A DNA stretch of 64,000 bases from Gemmatimonadaceae bacterium (GTDB taxonomy: Bacteria > Gemmatimonadota > Gemmatimonadetes > Gemmatimonadales > Gemmatimonadaceae), in the NCBI GenBank assembly GCA_025358925.1, contig JANYHT010000033.1:1-64000 (forward strand). Direction: 5' to 3'. The translations under genes and the position numbers were made by a program. Shown here one piece after another: positions 35,561 to 44,573 of this stretch. Each line of letters starts with the position of its first letter. Position 1 is the first letter of the stretch. A model generated the notes under the pieces. It was not told the origin of the DNA, did not search any database, and saw nothing but the letters and a program-made list of their open reading frames with translations.

Positions 35561-37207
35561 TTACGCCGCCGCGCGTGACACCGCCGCACCGTCCGCATGC
35601 GCCGCTGTCGGCACGCGCTCACTAAAATCAGCGATCACACCACTCACCGCAAATTCCGCCGTATGTCGCAACACCACCGCGCGCATGCGTGCGGCAGTTT
35701 GCGAGAGCTGCGCCGCACTGCGCGACAACTCATCGATGCTCGTGCGCTGTGCTGCTGACGCTGTTGCCGCACGTCGCGCACCATCCACGGCGCGTTCGGC
35801 CGAGCCGTCCAGCGCATCGAACGCTTCGGCGACGCCGGTGGAAAGCATCGCCTGCGTATTCGCTAACGCAGCCACTTCGTCGCTGTGCATCGCAATGCGC
35901 GTGATGCCATCCACCATCGCACCCAATGCACGCGTGGCATCACGCGCGATGGTTCCCGCACCCGCCACTTCGCGCGCCGTCGTGTCCATCGATCCGACGG
36001 CGCCATCGATATCTTCGCGCACCCGCTGCACGGTTGTCGCAATCAGTTTCGCCGCCAGTGCACTCTCAGTAGCGAGTTTGCGAATTTCATCAGCAACAAC
36101 AGCAAATCCCATCCCCTGATCGCCAGCGCGTGACGCTTCGATGGCGGCGTTCAATGCCAACAAATTGGTCTGTCGCGCAATGCGAGAAACCGTCGCGACA
36201 AAATCACCGACGCGTTCGGATGCGGGCGCGAGGAGGCGGACACGTGCTGCAGAGGCATCAACATCGTGTCCAACACGCACCAACGTGTGCGACGCACGCT
36301 CAATCGCTTCACGACTCACGGATGCCGCGTGATCAACCGCGTGTGCTTCTTGCGCCATCACATCGGCTTTGACGCGCGTTGCATCGGCTGTATGACGCGC
36401 TTGATGTCCGGCAACAACGCCTTCGCTGGCCCGACCACGCGCGTGTCCAATCTCTTCACTGAGTTCGTGCGCGCCGGTCGCGACGTCACCCGCGCGACGT
36501 TGCAACACACTGGCGGCACTATGCACTTGAATCGCGACGGCAGCGAGTTCTTCGGCCTCGCGTTGTGTGGTGTCGATGAGCAACGTGAGTTCATCGAGCA
36601 TGCCGTTGTAGCTGCGTTCGAGAAAACCCAATTCATCATGATACCGTGCATCAGCGCGCGCGCGTAAATCGCCTCGCTCCACCTGCGCCATGCGCTCGCG
36701 CGTGCGACGAATACGCGTGATCAATCGCGACGGCATGCGAATCACTTGCTGCGACACGACCATCAAAAGTACCGCGGCGAGCAATACCTGGGGCCACGGT
36801 GCCGCTTGCGATGGATGCGCGATACTGTACCCCCAACTCGCGACGAGAAAACCAAAGGTCGACGCGAGTGTCGTGATGTAGCCGAGTGTTGGTCCGCGAT
36901 CAAATGAGTACGGGACGATGGCTAAGATGTACGTCAGCACTAAGACCGGCGCGCCAAACAAATACACCACACAGCTAATGAGAATCGTATCAAAAACCGC
37001 GAACACATAACGCAACCACCGGCGATACAACGCGGGGCGTACGCCAATGGCCACCAGCGCCCAGTTTGCACAGATCGCGACGCAAAACATGGCTCCGGCG
37101 GACAGTACCGATACTTGCGCGAGGCCAAGCTGTGAGCCGGCGATGAGCACGACCGCAATGAAAATCGTGCTCCAAAAGCGGCGATTTGACGCCGTGCGAA
37201 ATGTCAT
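35561..37207 (-). CDS. Methyl-accepting chemotaxis protein
   Basis: A chemoreceptor-like protein of about 548 aa from the ATG at 37207; a GTG at 37279 would extend it by 24 residues. Residues up to 175 contain six or so predicted membrane helices with little periplasmic loop, unlike the usual two-helix receptor. A HAMP-like segment ([18 protein letters not shown]) follows. The cytoplasmic signalling hairpin tip is clear: [20 protein letters not shown], then [13 protein letters not shown]. It should signal to a CheA/CheW pair; none is in the window. The ligand is unknown, and the many helices suggest a membrane-sensed cue. Confidence 0.9.
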   Translation of the reverse strand: MTFRTASNRRFWSTIFIAVVLIAGSQLGLAQVSVLSAGAMFCVAICANWALVAIGVRPALYRRWLRYVFAVFDTILISCVVYLFGAPVLVLTYILAIVPYSFDRGPTLGYITTLASTFGFLVASWGYSIAHPSQAAPWPQVLLAAVLLMVVSQQVIRMPSRLITRIRRTRERMAQVERGDLRARADARYHDELGFLERSYNGMLDELTLLIDTTQREAEELAAVAIQVHSAASVLQRRAGDVATGAHELSEEIGHARGRASEGVVAGHQARHTADATRVKADVMAQEAHAVDHAASVSREAIERASHTLVRVGHDVDASAARVRLLAPASERVGDFVATVSRIARQTNLLALNAAIEASRAGDQGMGFAVVADEIRKLATESALAAKLIATTVQRVREDIDGAVGSMDTTAREVAGAGTIARDATRALGAMVDGITRIAMHSDEVAALANTQAMLSTGVAEAFDALDGSAERAVDGARRAATASAAQRTSIDELSRSAAQLSQTAARMRAVVLRHTAEFAVSGVIADFSERVPTAAHADGAAVSRAAA

Positions 37208-37379
37208 AACATCTTTCGCGCGCTCTTCCTCAAAGAGGGTGAGCGTGACGTACGGTGTGGATTGGTACGGTGTGGGCACGGCGTCCTGGGGTGGCGGTCA
37301 CGCCCTCGGTGCGGGCGTCTCTTTACACAGGACGCCCGACAGCCCCAATGCGTCTCGCCGCAACACGTCCCGCCACGAA

Positions 37380-37979
37380 CTACACCGACATGAGCGCCAC
37401 GAGTTGGGAGGCCTTCACTATGGTGAGCACCTTCAGTCCTGCGGCCTCGAGCGCCTCACGCCCGCCTTCCTCTCGGTCTACCAAGGCCAGTACGCCAAGC
37501 ACGGTCGCGCCGGCCGCACGTACTGCCTCTGTCGCCTTAAGCGCGGAGCCGCCGGTGGTGATGACGTCCTCGACGACCACCACGCGATCCCCCGCTACGA
37601 ACGGCCCTTCAATAAGACGACCAGTACCATGTTGTTTGGCTTCTTTGCGTACCGTGAACGCGCGCAACATCTCCCCGTCACCTTGCTCGTGCGTGAGGGC
37701 ACTCGCGTGCGCGATCGCGTACGACACGGGGTCTGCGCCAAGCGTGAGTCCACCAATGGCGTCCACGGACCAACCACTGGCGCGCAGTGCGGCGAGTCCG
37801 ACACGTCCGATAAGCAACAGCCCTTCCGGGCTCATCGTGGTGAGTCGACAATCGATGTACAGCGCGGAGCGCCGTCCGGAGGCCAGCACAAAATCGCCCC
37901 GCTTGGCCGAACGAGCGGCAAGCAGGGCGATGAGACGCGCGAGATCTGAGTCAGTCACACGGGGTGGATTAACGTCCAA
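37380..37979 (-). CDS. pyrE: Orotate phosphoribosyltransferase
   Basis: OPRTase, 199 aa, converts orotate and PRPP to OMP in pyrimidine synthesis. The PRPP loop VVVVEDVITTGGS is at 133-145, with the family motifs DFVLASGRRSALYIDCR at 29-45, GGLTLGADPV near 76 and RAFTVRKEAKQHGTG near 106. Its length is near the usual 190-215 aa. The start overlaps the end of the kinase gene by 11 bp (37969-37979), so it is translated after the kinase. The gene lies downstream of a Ser/Thr kinase, an unusual neighbour, and 101 bp before the chemoreceptor frame. Confidence 0.95.
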   Translation of the reverse strand: MDVNPPRVTDSDLARLIALLAARSAKRGDFVLASGRRSALYIDCRLTTMSPEGLLLIGRVGLAALRASGWSVDAIGGLTLGADPVSYAIAHASALTHEQGDGEMLRAFTVRKEAKQHGTGRLIEGPFVAGDRVVVVEDVITTGGSALKATEAVRAAGATVLGVLALVDREEGGREALEAAGLKVLTIVKASQLVALMSV

Positions 37980-38895
37980 ACAGACCTTTCATCTTGCCAA
38001 AGAGACCGGTTTTGCTCTCAGCGCTTTCGGTCGTGTTTGTCGGCGTTGCATCTGCAGCCGCGAGCGAAAATGCAGCAGAGAATTCGGTGACCGAGGCGTA
38101 CCGATCTCTCGGTGCTTTGGAAAGCGCCTTCATGATCACCGCTTCAATTGACGGCGCGAACGTGAGAGACGGCTTGGCCTTGTTCAACGCGATTGGCGGC
38201 TGCGTGAGCAATTGCGAAAATAGCTCGCGCGGCGATTTGCCGGTGTACGGCAGCGTCCCGGTGAGCAGAAAATAGGCGATCGTGGCCAGCGAATACTGGT
38301 CGGCGGCCGGACCAACCAATTCACCAGACAGCGCTTCCGGCGCCACGTACATCAGCGTACCAACGAAAAAGCCAGCGCGGGTAAGCCGTTGATCTGGTGC
38401 CGCATCCGTATCGGCCGCAATACCAAAATCGAGCAGTTTGACATGACGCGATGCCGGATCGTACATGACGTTCTCGGGCTTGAGATCGCGATGCACGATC
38501 CCCGCATCATGCGCAGCCTGCACGGCGCCGCAAATTTGCGTCATGATTTCGGCCACTTCTTTAGACGGCAGCGGTCCAGACCGCTCGGCGTGCTTGTCGA
38601 GAATTTCACCGGACGCCCATTCGATCGCGAGGTAATAGCGATCGCCATCCGACTGCCCGTAGTCTAGGGTGCGAATGATATTGGGGTGTTGTACTCGTGC
38701 GCCGAACTGTGCCTCGCGCAAAAAACGCGCAACGGCAGTTTTGTCGTGCTGCAGTTTGTCACGCAGCACTTTCAGGGCAACGGTTCCGTGTTGGGCGTGG
38801 TCCGCGCGAAAGACGGTTGACGTTCCGCCTTCGCCAACCTTCCCGCGAACCGTATAGCCGGCCAGCGTCGTTCCGACTATCGTCTCGATGGGCAC
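37969..38895 (-). CDS. Eukaryotic-like serine/threonine protein kinase
   Basis: About 308 aa from the GTG at 38895 (the frame runs on to 38997 without family residues). It has the glycine loop GKVGEGGTSTVF, the VALK lysine, the catalytic loop HRDLKPEN, DFG and APE, all in a compact Hanks-type kinase. The C-terminal tail (ATPTNTTESAESKTGLFGKM) is Thr/Ser-rich and has no transmembrane helix or PASTA domain, so the kinase is soluble. The stop overlaps pyrE by 11 bp. Substrates are unknown; a link to pyrimidine regulation is only suggested by the overlap. Confidence 0.92.
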   Translation of the reverse strand: MPIETIVGTTLAGYTVRGKVGEGGTSTVFRADHAQHGTVALKVLRDKLQHDKTAVARFLREAQFGARVQHPNIIRTLDYGQSDGDRYYLAIEWASGEILDKHAERSGPLPSKEVAEIMTQICGAVQAAHDAGIVHRDLKPENVMYDPASRHVKLLDFGIAADTDAAPDQRLTRAGFFVGTLMYVAPEALSGELVGPAADQYSLATIAYFLLTGTLPYTGKSPRELFSQLLTQPPIALNKAKPSLTFAPSIEAVIMKALSKAPRDRYASVTEFSAAFSLAAADATPTNTTESAESKTGLFGKMKGLFGR

Positions 38896-39069
38896 GCGCC
38901 CAACGTAACGCGCGCGAGCACTGGTGTGCAAGACAGGTCGTCGCAAAGATGCAAATCTGTACCGTTTACTTTGCCAATCATCGCTCAAGGGCACCATCGG
39001 GCATGATTGGCGGTAGAATCCTCTTCGTGTTTGGTATGATCTCTTTCCCAGCCGGGAGCCTTAGGCCGC

Positions 39070-40473
39070 ATGCATCAGTCACGTCTCGTCGCGCGCATCG
39101 GCTTGCCCGCGTTTGTGATCCTCGCGACTGCGGGGTGCGCTGGCAACCGAGCCGTTGGGTCGGCCCGCCCCGCTGCCACCGCCGCTGGGGGTAGCACACC
39201 AGGCGCACCGGGAACGGCCGCCGTTAACGATATGCAGCGTATTTATCGCGGCATGGGACTCGTGGCCGGTACCGGCGCTATCCCCTTTGTCGCCTCTGTA
39301 TCGTTTTTGCGCTCGCCGTCGCCCGACAGCACGCTGGTCATGATCGCGCTGTCGATGCCATCGCGTGCGCTTGGCTTTGCTCGCGAGGGCGATCGCTACA
39401 CGGCGAATTATGCCGTGCGGCTGGAGCTCCGACAGGGCACCAGCGTTGTACGCACCTTGGAGTCGAAAGAAGCCGTCCGTGTGCCAACATTTCGCGAAAC
39501 GTCGCGCACCGATGAGAGCATCATCTGGCAGCAATTCTTGCGCATCGCACCAGGACGGTACACCCTCTCGCTCGGTGTGAAAGACGAGTCGAGCATTCGG
39601 TCCGCATCCGAAGATGTGTCTATCGACGTGCCTCGACTATCGTCTGGCGCCCTAGGGTCGCCAATTGCCATCTACGAAGCCATTCCACGCTCGTCGGCCG
39701 ACTCGCTGCCGCGCATTCTCGCACGCCCACGAAGCACCGTCACGTTCGGCACTGATTCGGTGTTGCCAGTCTATGTGGAGGCGGTTGGCGTCGACGCGCC
39801 GACCAGCGTGAAGACACGGATTATTGGCGAGGGCGATCAAGTGCTATGGGATCTGACGACGGAGCTACCACTGCGCGGCGCGACGCGAAGTGCGACGGTG
39901 AGCATCCCCGTGGCGCGCATGGGCATCGGCGTAAGCACGCTGGTGGTGACATCGGCGGGACATCCAGATACCGTGCGAACGCGCATTCTCGTTAGTCTAG
40001 GCGACGACCTGCCGATTGCGTCGTTTGATGAGATGATCACCTATCTCAAGTATTTTACGACTGCCGAACGCTTGCGCACGCTGCGTGATACACCGGCAAC
40101 GGGGCGGGCCGAGGCGTGGACACAATTTCTCAAGTCCACAGATCCGATTCCTGGGACGCCGGAAAACGAAGCGCTGCGTGATTATTTTACCCGCATTCGT
40201 ACGGCAAACCAACGATTTCGTGATGACGCGCAAATTGGCTGGATGTCCGACCGCGGCGTCGCGTTTGTTGGACTTGGCGATCCCGATAATATTTACGATT
40301 CCGGTATGAACGACGCGAATTCACGCGTGCGCCAACAAGTGTGGGAGTATCGCGAGTTACGTCTTAACCTCAACTTCATCGATCAAACTGGATTTGGCCG
40401 TTGGCGTCTCAATCCGCAAAGCATGTCTGAACTTCAAAACGCGATCCGCCGCAGGCTGTCCAGTCGTCCGTGA
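39070..40473 (+). CDS. GWxTD-domain lipoprotein
   Basis: A 467-aa exported protein. The signal peptide ends LATAGC, a lipobox, followed by an Ala/Gly/Pro linker. The middle has beta-sandwich character, with SRTDESIIWQQFLRIAPGRY near 155. The C-terminal part from about 355 is a GWxTD domain: AWTQFLKSTDPIPGTPENE, then QIGWMSDRGVAFVGLGDPD and YDSGMNDANSRVRQQVWEY. The family is common in Gemmatimonadota and Bacteroidota-like groups and its function is unknown. The stop overlaps the polA start by 4 bp (GTGA), so polA is coupled to it. No role in DNA metabolism is known. Confidence 0.82.
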   Translation: MHQSRLVARIGLPAFVILATAGCAGNRAVGSARPAATAAGGSTPGAPGTAAVNDMQRIYRGMGLVAGTGAIPFVASVSFLRSPSPDSTLVMIALSMPSRALGFAREGDRYTANYAVRLELRQGTSVVRTLESKEAVRVPTFRETSRTDESIIWQQFLRIAPGRYTLSLGVKDESSIRSASEDVSIDVPRLSSGALGSPIAIYEAIPRSSADSLPRILARPRSTVTFGTDSVLPVYVEAVGVDAPTSVKTRIIGEGDQVLWDLTTELPLRGATRSATVSIPVARMGIGVSTLVVTSAGHPDTVRTRILVSLGDDLPIASFDEMITYLKYFTTAERLRTLRDTPATGRAEAWTQFLKSTDPIPGTPENEALRDYFTRIRTANQRFRDDAQIGWMSDRGVAFVGLGDPDNIYDSGMNDANSRVRQQVWEYRELRLNLNFIDQTGFGRWRLNPQSMSELQNAIRRRLSSRP

Positions 40474-43439
40474 GTGAGGTTACCCGCCCTAACGCACCGC
40501 GACTATTCCTCGTCGATGGCTATGCGCTGATCTACCGCGCGTTTTTTGCGCTGATGACGCGTCCACTTTCGACGAGTCGTGGCGAGAACACGTCTGCCGC
40601 GTGGGGTGTCGCGAACTTTCTGAAACGCTTGATTGCCGTGCACAAACCCGAGCTGTTAGGGTGGGTGCATGATGCCGGCGCGTCGTTTCGCGAGGAGCTG
40701 TATCCTGAATACAAAGCCACGCGAGAAAAGCTGACCGACGAATTGCAGGCCGATTTTAATCAAGGTCTTGAGCGCATTACGCAGTTACTTGCCGCATATC
40801 GTGTACCGGTGTTGGCTGTTCCAGGTTTTGAAGCTGATGATGTCATTGGCACCTTAGCCGCGCGCGGTGTGGAATCGGGTTACAACGTCGTCATCGTCTC
40901 TGGCGATAAAGACTTTCAGCAGTTGGTCCGTCCGGGCGTGTGGCTGCTCAATCCCGGTCGTGGCGGACCAGCAAGTGTTGAAGAGCAATGGGTGGGCATA
41001 GAGAACGGAAGTGTGCGACTCGGCGTACCGCCGGAGCGTGTGACGGACTATCTCGCGTTGGTCGGTGACACGTCCGACAACGTGCCCGGCGTGCGGGGCA
41101 TCGGCGAAAAAACCGCACAAGAGCTGATCGGTCAATTCGGTGCGCTCGAAAATATTCTGGCGCACGCGAGCGAGGTAACCAAAAAACGCCCCCGTGAAGC
41201 GTTGCTTGAACATGCGGCGTTAGCGCGCTTGTCGAAGCAGCTTGTCACCATACATTGCGACGTCCCCGTCGCGTTTGATCCTGCGACACTCACCGTCGGT
41301 ACGCCGGATACACAAGCGCTGCGACACTTGTTTCTCGAGCTCGAATTCGCGTCGCTGCTCAAGGAGCTCGGAGGCACGTTGCCGAGTGCGTCGTCGACTT
41401 CCGTAGGACACGATGCGTCGAGCGAAACGACCGCTGTTCCGTCCGCCCTGCCGCTTCGACCGTCGCCTGATTTCTCGCGACTCGCTGCACCGGACACACG
41501 TCTTGGCGAAAGTGGTGTTGCCGTACTTGTTGATGCGCGCTACACCACGGTGAACACGATCGAGGCGCTGCATGCGTTGTTAGTGCGTGTCCGCGAGGTC
41601 GCGTGCATTGCGGTGGACACGGCGACGATCAACGCAGTGGGCGCACCACAGAGCCTCGATGCGATGCGCGCAATCTTGGTCGGTATGTCGATCGCCGTGG
41701 CGCCGGGTGAAGCGTACTACCTCCCGTTCGCGCATCGTCGCGATGACGGCGGTGGAAATCTTGCGCTGTTATCAGGCGACTCTGGCATTGCGGGCCGTCG
41801 AATTAGCGCGGGCATGAACGAGCCAAAAAATCTTGCCGCGTTTTCCGCGCCGGAACTCGCGTCGCTGCGGGCGATGCTCGAAGACGCTACGGTGACCAAG
41901 GCCGCGCAGAACGCCAAGTATGATGTGCTGGTATTGCGCGGTGCAGGCGTCCATCTGCGCGGTCTCGCGTTTGACACGATGCTCGCGAGTTATGTCCTCG
42001 ATCCGAGTCGCCGCTCGCATGGCATTGATGGGCTGGCGCTTGAATTTACTGGGCACACGGTGACGTCCTACGAGCAGCTCTGCGGTAAGACGCGCTACCA
42101 ATTGCCATTTGACGTCGTTCCCACGGATGTGGCGCGCGACTATTCGTGTGAACATGTAGATATGGTGCTTCGATTGCGTGCACTACTCGAACCGGCACTC
42201 GTTGCGCACGGGATGGGCGATTTGTTCGCGCAGATAGAAGTGCCGCTGGTTGACGTGCTCGCGGACATGGAGTGGGAAGGCATCGCGATCGATCTCGAGT
42301 GGTTTCAATCGTTGAAAACACGTTTTCGTGCGGAGCGTGAGAAAGTAGAACAGGCCATCTACTTCGAAGCGAAAGAAGAGTTTAACATCAACTCCAATCC
42401 GCAGTTGCGTGTGATTCTGTTTGAGAAACTTGGATTACCGGTGAAGAAGAAAACGGTGACCGGCGCGAGTACGGATGCAAGCGTGTTACAAGAGTTGGCC
42501 GAGGAAGGCCATGTCTTGCCCACGTTGTTGATGGAGTACCGCGAGCTGTTCAAACTCGAAGGGACATATATCGACGCGTTGCCAAAGCTGGTACATCCAC
42601 GCGATCATCGGTTGCACACGTCGTTCAATCAATCCGTTGCGGCAACCGGTCGATTGTCGTCGACCGATCCAAATTTGCAAAACATTCCCAATCGCCGAGA
42701 ACTTGGTCGCGAAATCCGTCGCGGCTTTGTGCCGCGCAATGGCTGGCTCCTTTTGTCGGCGGACTACTCGCAGATCGAGCTCCGGTTATTAGCGCACATG
42801 TCAGGCGATCCATCGTTCGTCGCCGCGTTCAACGCCGGTGGTGACATTCATCGTCAAACGGCGGCAATCATTTTTGGCGTTGAGCTGGCCGACGTCACGA
42901 GCGACATGCGCGCTCGCGCCAAAACGATCAACTTCGCAACGATTTATGGGCAAGGTGCGCACGCACTTTCCCGTCAATTGCGCATTCCACACGCGGAAGC
43001 GAAAGCGTTCATCGATACGTACTTCGAACGCTTCGCAGGCGTCCGCAGTTTTCTCGAACGCTGCGTCGCGAATGCGAAAGCGCACGGATATGCGGAAACG
43101 CTGTTTAAGCGTCGTCGCTACATTCCCGAGCTCAAGGAACGCAATCATAACATGCGTTCCTTCGGCGAACGCGTAGCGGCTAACGCGCCTATTCAAGGGT
43201 CTGCAGCTGACCTCATCAAGATTGCGATGATTCACGTACAAAGTGCACTCGCATCTGAGCATCTTGCATCGCGGATGCTGTTGCAAGTCCACGACGAATT
43301 GGTCTTTGAATTGCCGCCGGACGAAGAGCAGACGCTACGGGCGCTTGTCAAACGGGAGATGGAACGCGCAGCGACGCTCAACGTTCCGCTGCTTGTCGAG
43401 ATGGGCGTTGGAAGCAACTGGGTCTCGGCCAAGTCATAG
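40470..43439 (+). CDS. polA: DNA polymerase I
   Basis: Pol I, 989 aa, fills gaps and removes RNA primers. The 5'-3' exonuclease domain has FEADDVIGTLA and SGDKDFQQL. The 3'-5' exonuclease domain is present but worn: the DTET motif reads DTAT (Asp383, Ala385), and the YAAED motif reads YSCEH (His562), though KYD is kept. The polymerase domain is intact: DYSQIELRLLAHMSGD, RAKTINFATIYGQ (Phe at the ddNTP-discriminating position) and QVHDELVFELP. The start is GTG at 40470, overlapping the stop of the GWxTD gene. Proofreading is therefore probably reduced or lost. Confidence 0.97.
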   Translation: MSEVTRPNAPRLFLVDGYALIYRAFFALMTRPLSTSRGENTSAAWGVANFLKRLIAVHKPELLGWVHDAGASFREELYPEYKATREKLTDELQADFNQGLERITQLLAAYRVPVLAVPGFEADDVIGTLAARGVESGYNVVIVSGDKDFQQLVRPGVWLLNPGRGGPASVEEQWVGIENGSVRLGVPPERVTDYLALVGDTSDNVPGVRGIGEKTAQELIGQFGALENILAHASEVTKKRPREALLEHAALARLSKQLVTIHCDVPVAFDPATLTVGTPDTQALRHLFLELEFASLLKELGGTLPSASSTSVGHDASSETTAVPSALPLRPSPDFSRLAAPDTRLGESGVAVLVDARYTTVNTIEALHALLVRVREVACIAVDTATINAVGAPQSLDAMRAILVGMSIAVAPGEAYYLPFAHRRDDGGGNLALLSGDSGIAGRRISAGMNEPKNLAAFSAPELASLRAMLEDATVTKAAQNAKYDVLVLRGAGVHLRGLAFDTMLASYVLDPSRRSHGIDGLALEFTGHTVTSYEQLCGKTRYQLPFDVVPTDVARDYSCEHVDMVLRLRALLEPALVAHGMGDLFAQIEVPLVDVLADMEWEGIAIDLEWFQSLKTRFRAEREKVEQAIYFEAKEEFNINSNPQLRVILFEKLGLPVKKKTVTGASTDASVLQELAEEGHVLPTLLMEYRELFKLEGTYIDALPKLVHPRDHRLHTSFNQSVAATGRLSSTDPNLQNIPNRRELGREIRRGFVPRNGWLLLSADYSQIELRLLAHMSGDPSFVAAFNAGGDIHRQTAAIIFGVELADVTSDMRARAKTINFATIYGQGAHALSRQLRIPHAEAKAFIDTYFERFAGVRSFLERCVANAKAHGYAETLFKRRRYIPELKERNHNMRSFGERVAANAPIQGSAADLIKIAMIHVQSALASEHLASRMLLQVHDELVFELPPDEEQTLRALVKREMERAATLNVPLLVEMGVGSNWVSAKS

Positions 43440-43465
43440 TCGACCGTGCGTCGCGGTGTCGCACT

Positions 43466-43499
43466 TTGCATGGAATGCGGGGGCGTGCAAGACTTTTTT
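43466..43499 (+). terminator. Weak terminator after polA
   Basis: TTGCA (43466-43470) pairs with TGCAA (43486-43490) around a GC-rich loop, and six T follow at 43494-43499. The stem is short, so it is only moderately convincing. The 238-bp gap 43440-43677 also has a small GTGTTG...CAACAC hairpin near 43532 and no other recognisable feature. Confidence 0.4.
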
Positions 43500-43677
43500 G
43501 CCGATACGAGTGGACGAATAATTTCGTAACGTGTTGTTTTACAACACTTTATGGTTCTCAGCAAATAACGGCATCACCATTGCCTTGTGATGTCCGCACA
43601 TCGTGGAGCCGAGACTGATCTGTCAACGCTCGTCGCCAGGTTGGGCGAGCACCTTGGACGATTTCCCAGGACCGCGC

Positions 43678-44067
43678 ATGCAACGCTCGACAAAATCTCG
43701 AGGGTTTACCCTCATCGAATTGCTCATCGTGGTCGTGATCATCGGCATTCTTGCCGCGATCGCGATTCCCAAATTCGCGCAGACGAAGGGCAAGGCGTAC
43801 GCATCGTCGTTGAAGAGTGACCTGCGCAATCTGTCCTCGTCCGAAGAAGACTTTTTCTACTACAACGAGACGTACACGGGCACGGTCGCCGGGCTGAATT
43901 TCGCGCCGTCGAACGGGGTCCAGCTAACCATCGTGGAAGCAAACCCACGTGGTTGGTCTGCCACAGCGACGCACCCCTCGGCGGCGCCGCTCACCTGTGC
44001 AGTTTTCTATGGACAGGCGGCGCCGGTGTTTCCGGCGGTGGCAGAGGGCGTCGTGAGCTGCCAATAA
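43678..44067 (+). CDS. Type IV pilin/pseudopilin-like protein
   Basis: A 129-aa prepilin. A short leader MQRSTKSRG ends at the prepilin peptidase site G|FTLIE (F10 is residue 1 of the mature protein, Glu14 its Glu5), followed by the hydrophobic helix LIVVVIIGILAAIAI that anchors and packs the pilus. The globular part (SSEEDFFYYNETYTGTVAGL, then NPRGWSATATHP) contains a Cys pair near the C-terminus (LTCAVFYG and VVSCQ). The ATG at 43678 has AGGA 8 nt upstream; a longer frame from 43603 is not supported. No other pilus genes are nearby. It could be a major pilin or a pseudopilin. Confidence 0.9.
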   Translation: MQRSTKSRGFTLIELLIVVVIIGILAAIAIPKFAQTKGKAYASSLKSDLRNLSSSEEDFFYYNETYTGTVAGLNFAPSNGVQLTIVEANPRGWSATATHPSAAPLTCAVFYGQAAPVFPAVAEGVVSCQ

Positions 44068-44091
44068 GATCGAGCGCTGGCACTCACAGTG

Positions 44092-44123
44092 AACGCCGGC
44101 CCTGCATTAGGGCCGGCGTTTGC
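44092..44123 (+). terminator. Rho-independent terminator after the pilin gene
   Basis: AACGCCGGCCC (44092-44102) and GGGCCGGCGTT (44110-44120) form a perfect 11-bp stem with a 7-nt loop, followed by TTG. It lies 25 bp past the pilin stop. Confidence 0.8.
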
Positions 44124-44190
44124 TGTTCGGGGAGATTGAGGGATTAGGGAATGGCAGTTTGTGGGCTGATGAGCGTATTCTCCCTTTCTC

Positions 44191-44568
44191 ATGCCGCAAG
44201 AGCGTCTTCCCAGCATTGCCGATGATCCGATCAGCGAGCGACGTGTGGCGCGTTTGCGCGAACTCAATCGCGTATCAGGCGCTCGCGAGTTTGTGCGGCG
44301 TTACGACGGTATGGTGCACGCGATGGACGGAGGGCTGTGGCTTCACCGTCATCAATGGCAGGGACGTCCTATGGTGCATCTTGTCAGCACAAATCGCGAG
44401 CGCCTGCGCGCCTATGGCGCAGCGCTTGGCATTCCGTCCCATCGTCTGCAGCACAAAGCGCTCAAGGATCCGCGCACGACGGTGCGACGTGCCGCGTGGC
44501 ATTGGGATCTTGGTGGTCCGGTCCTGCCGCCGCAGGACGACGTATTACTCCATCCAGACGACCCGTAG
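44191..44568 (+). CDS. Small protein, DUF4031-like, unknown function
   Basis: A 125-aa protein. The region GRPMVHLVSTNRERLRAYGAALGI, followed by HRLQHKALKDP and AWHWDLGGP, loosely matches DUF4031, whose function is unknown. It is convergent with the UMF1 transporter gene, with 5 bp between the stops. It starts at the ATG at 44191 after the terminator at 44092. There is no signal peptide or membrane helix. Confidence 0.6.
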   Translation: MPQERLPSIADDPISERRVARLRELNRVSGAREFVRRYDGMVHAMDGGLWLHRHQWQGRPMVHLVSTNRERLRAYGAALGIPSHRLQHKALKDPRTTVRRAAWHWDLGGPVLPPQDDVLLHPDDP

Positions 44569-44573
44569 GTGCG

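Noticed and set aside
43440..43677. Possible cyclic-di-GMP riboswitch ahead of the pilin
   Set aside because: No GEMM-type conserved core could be matched; only small hairpins are present.
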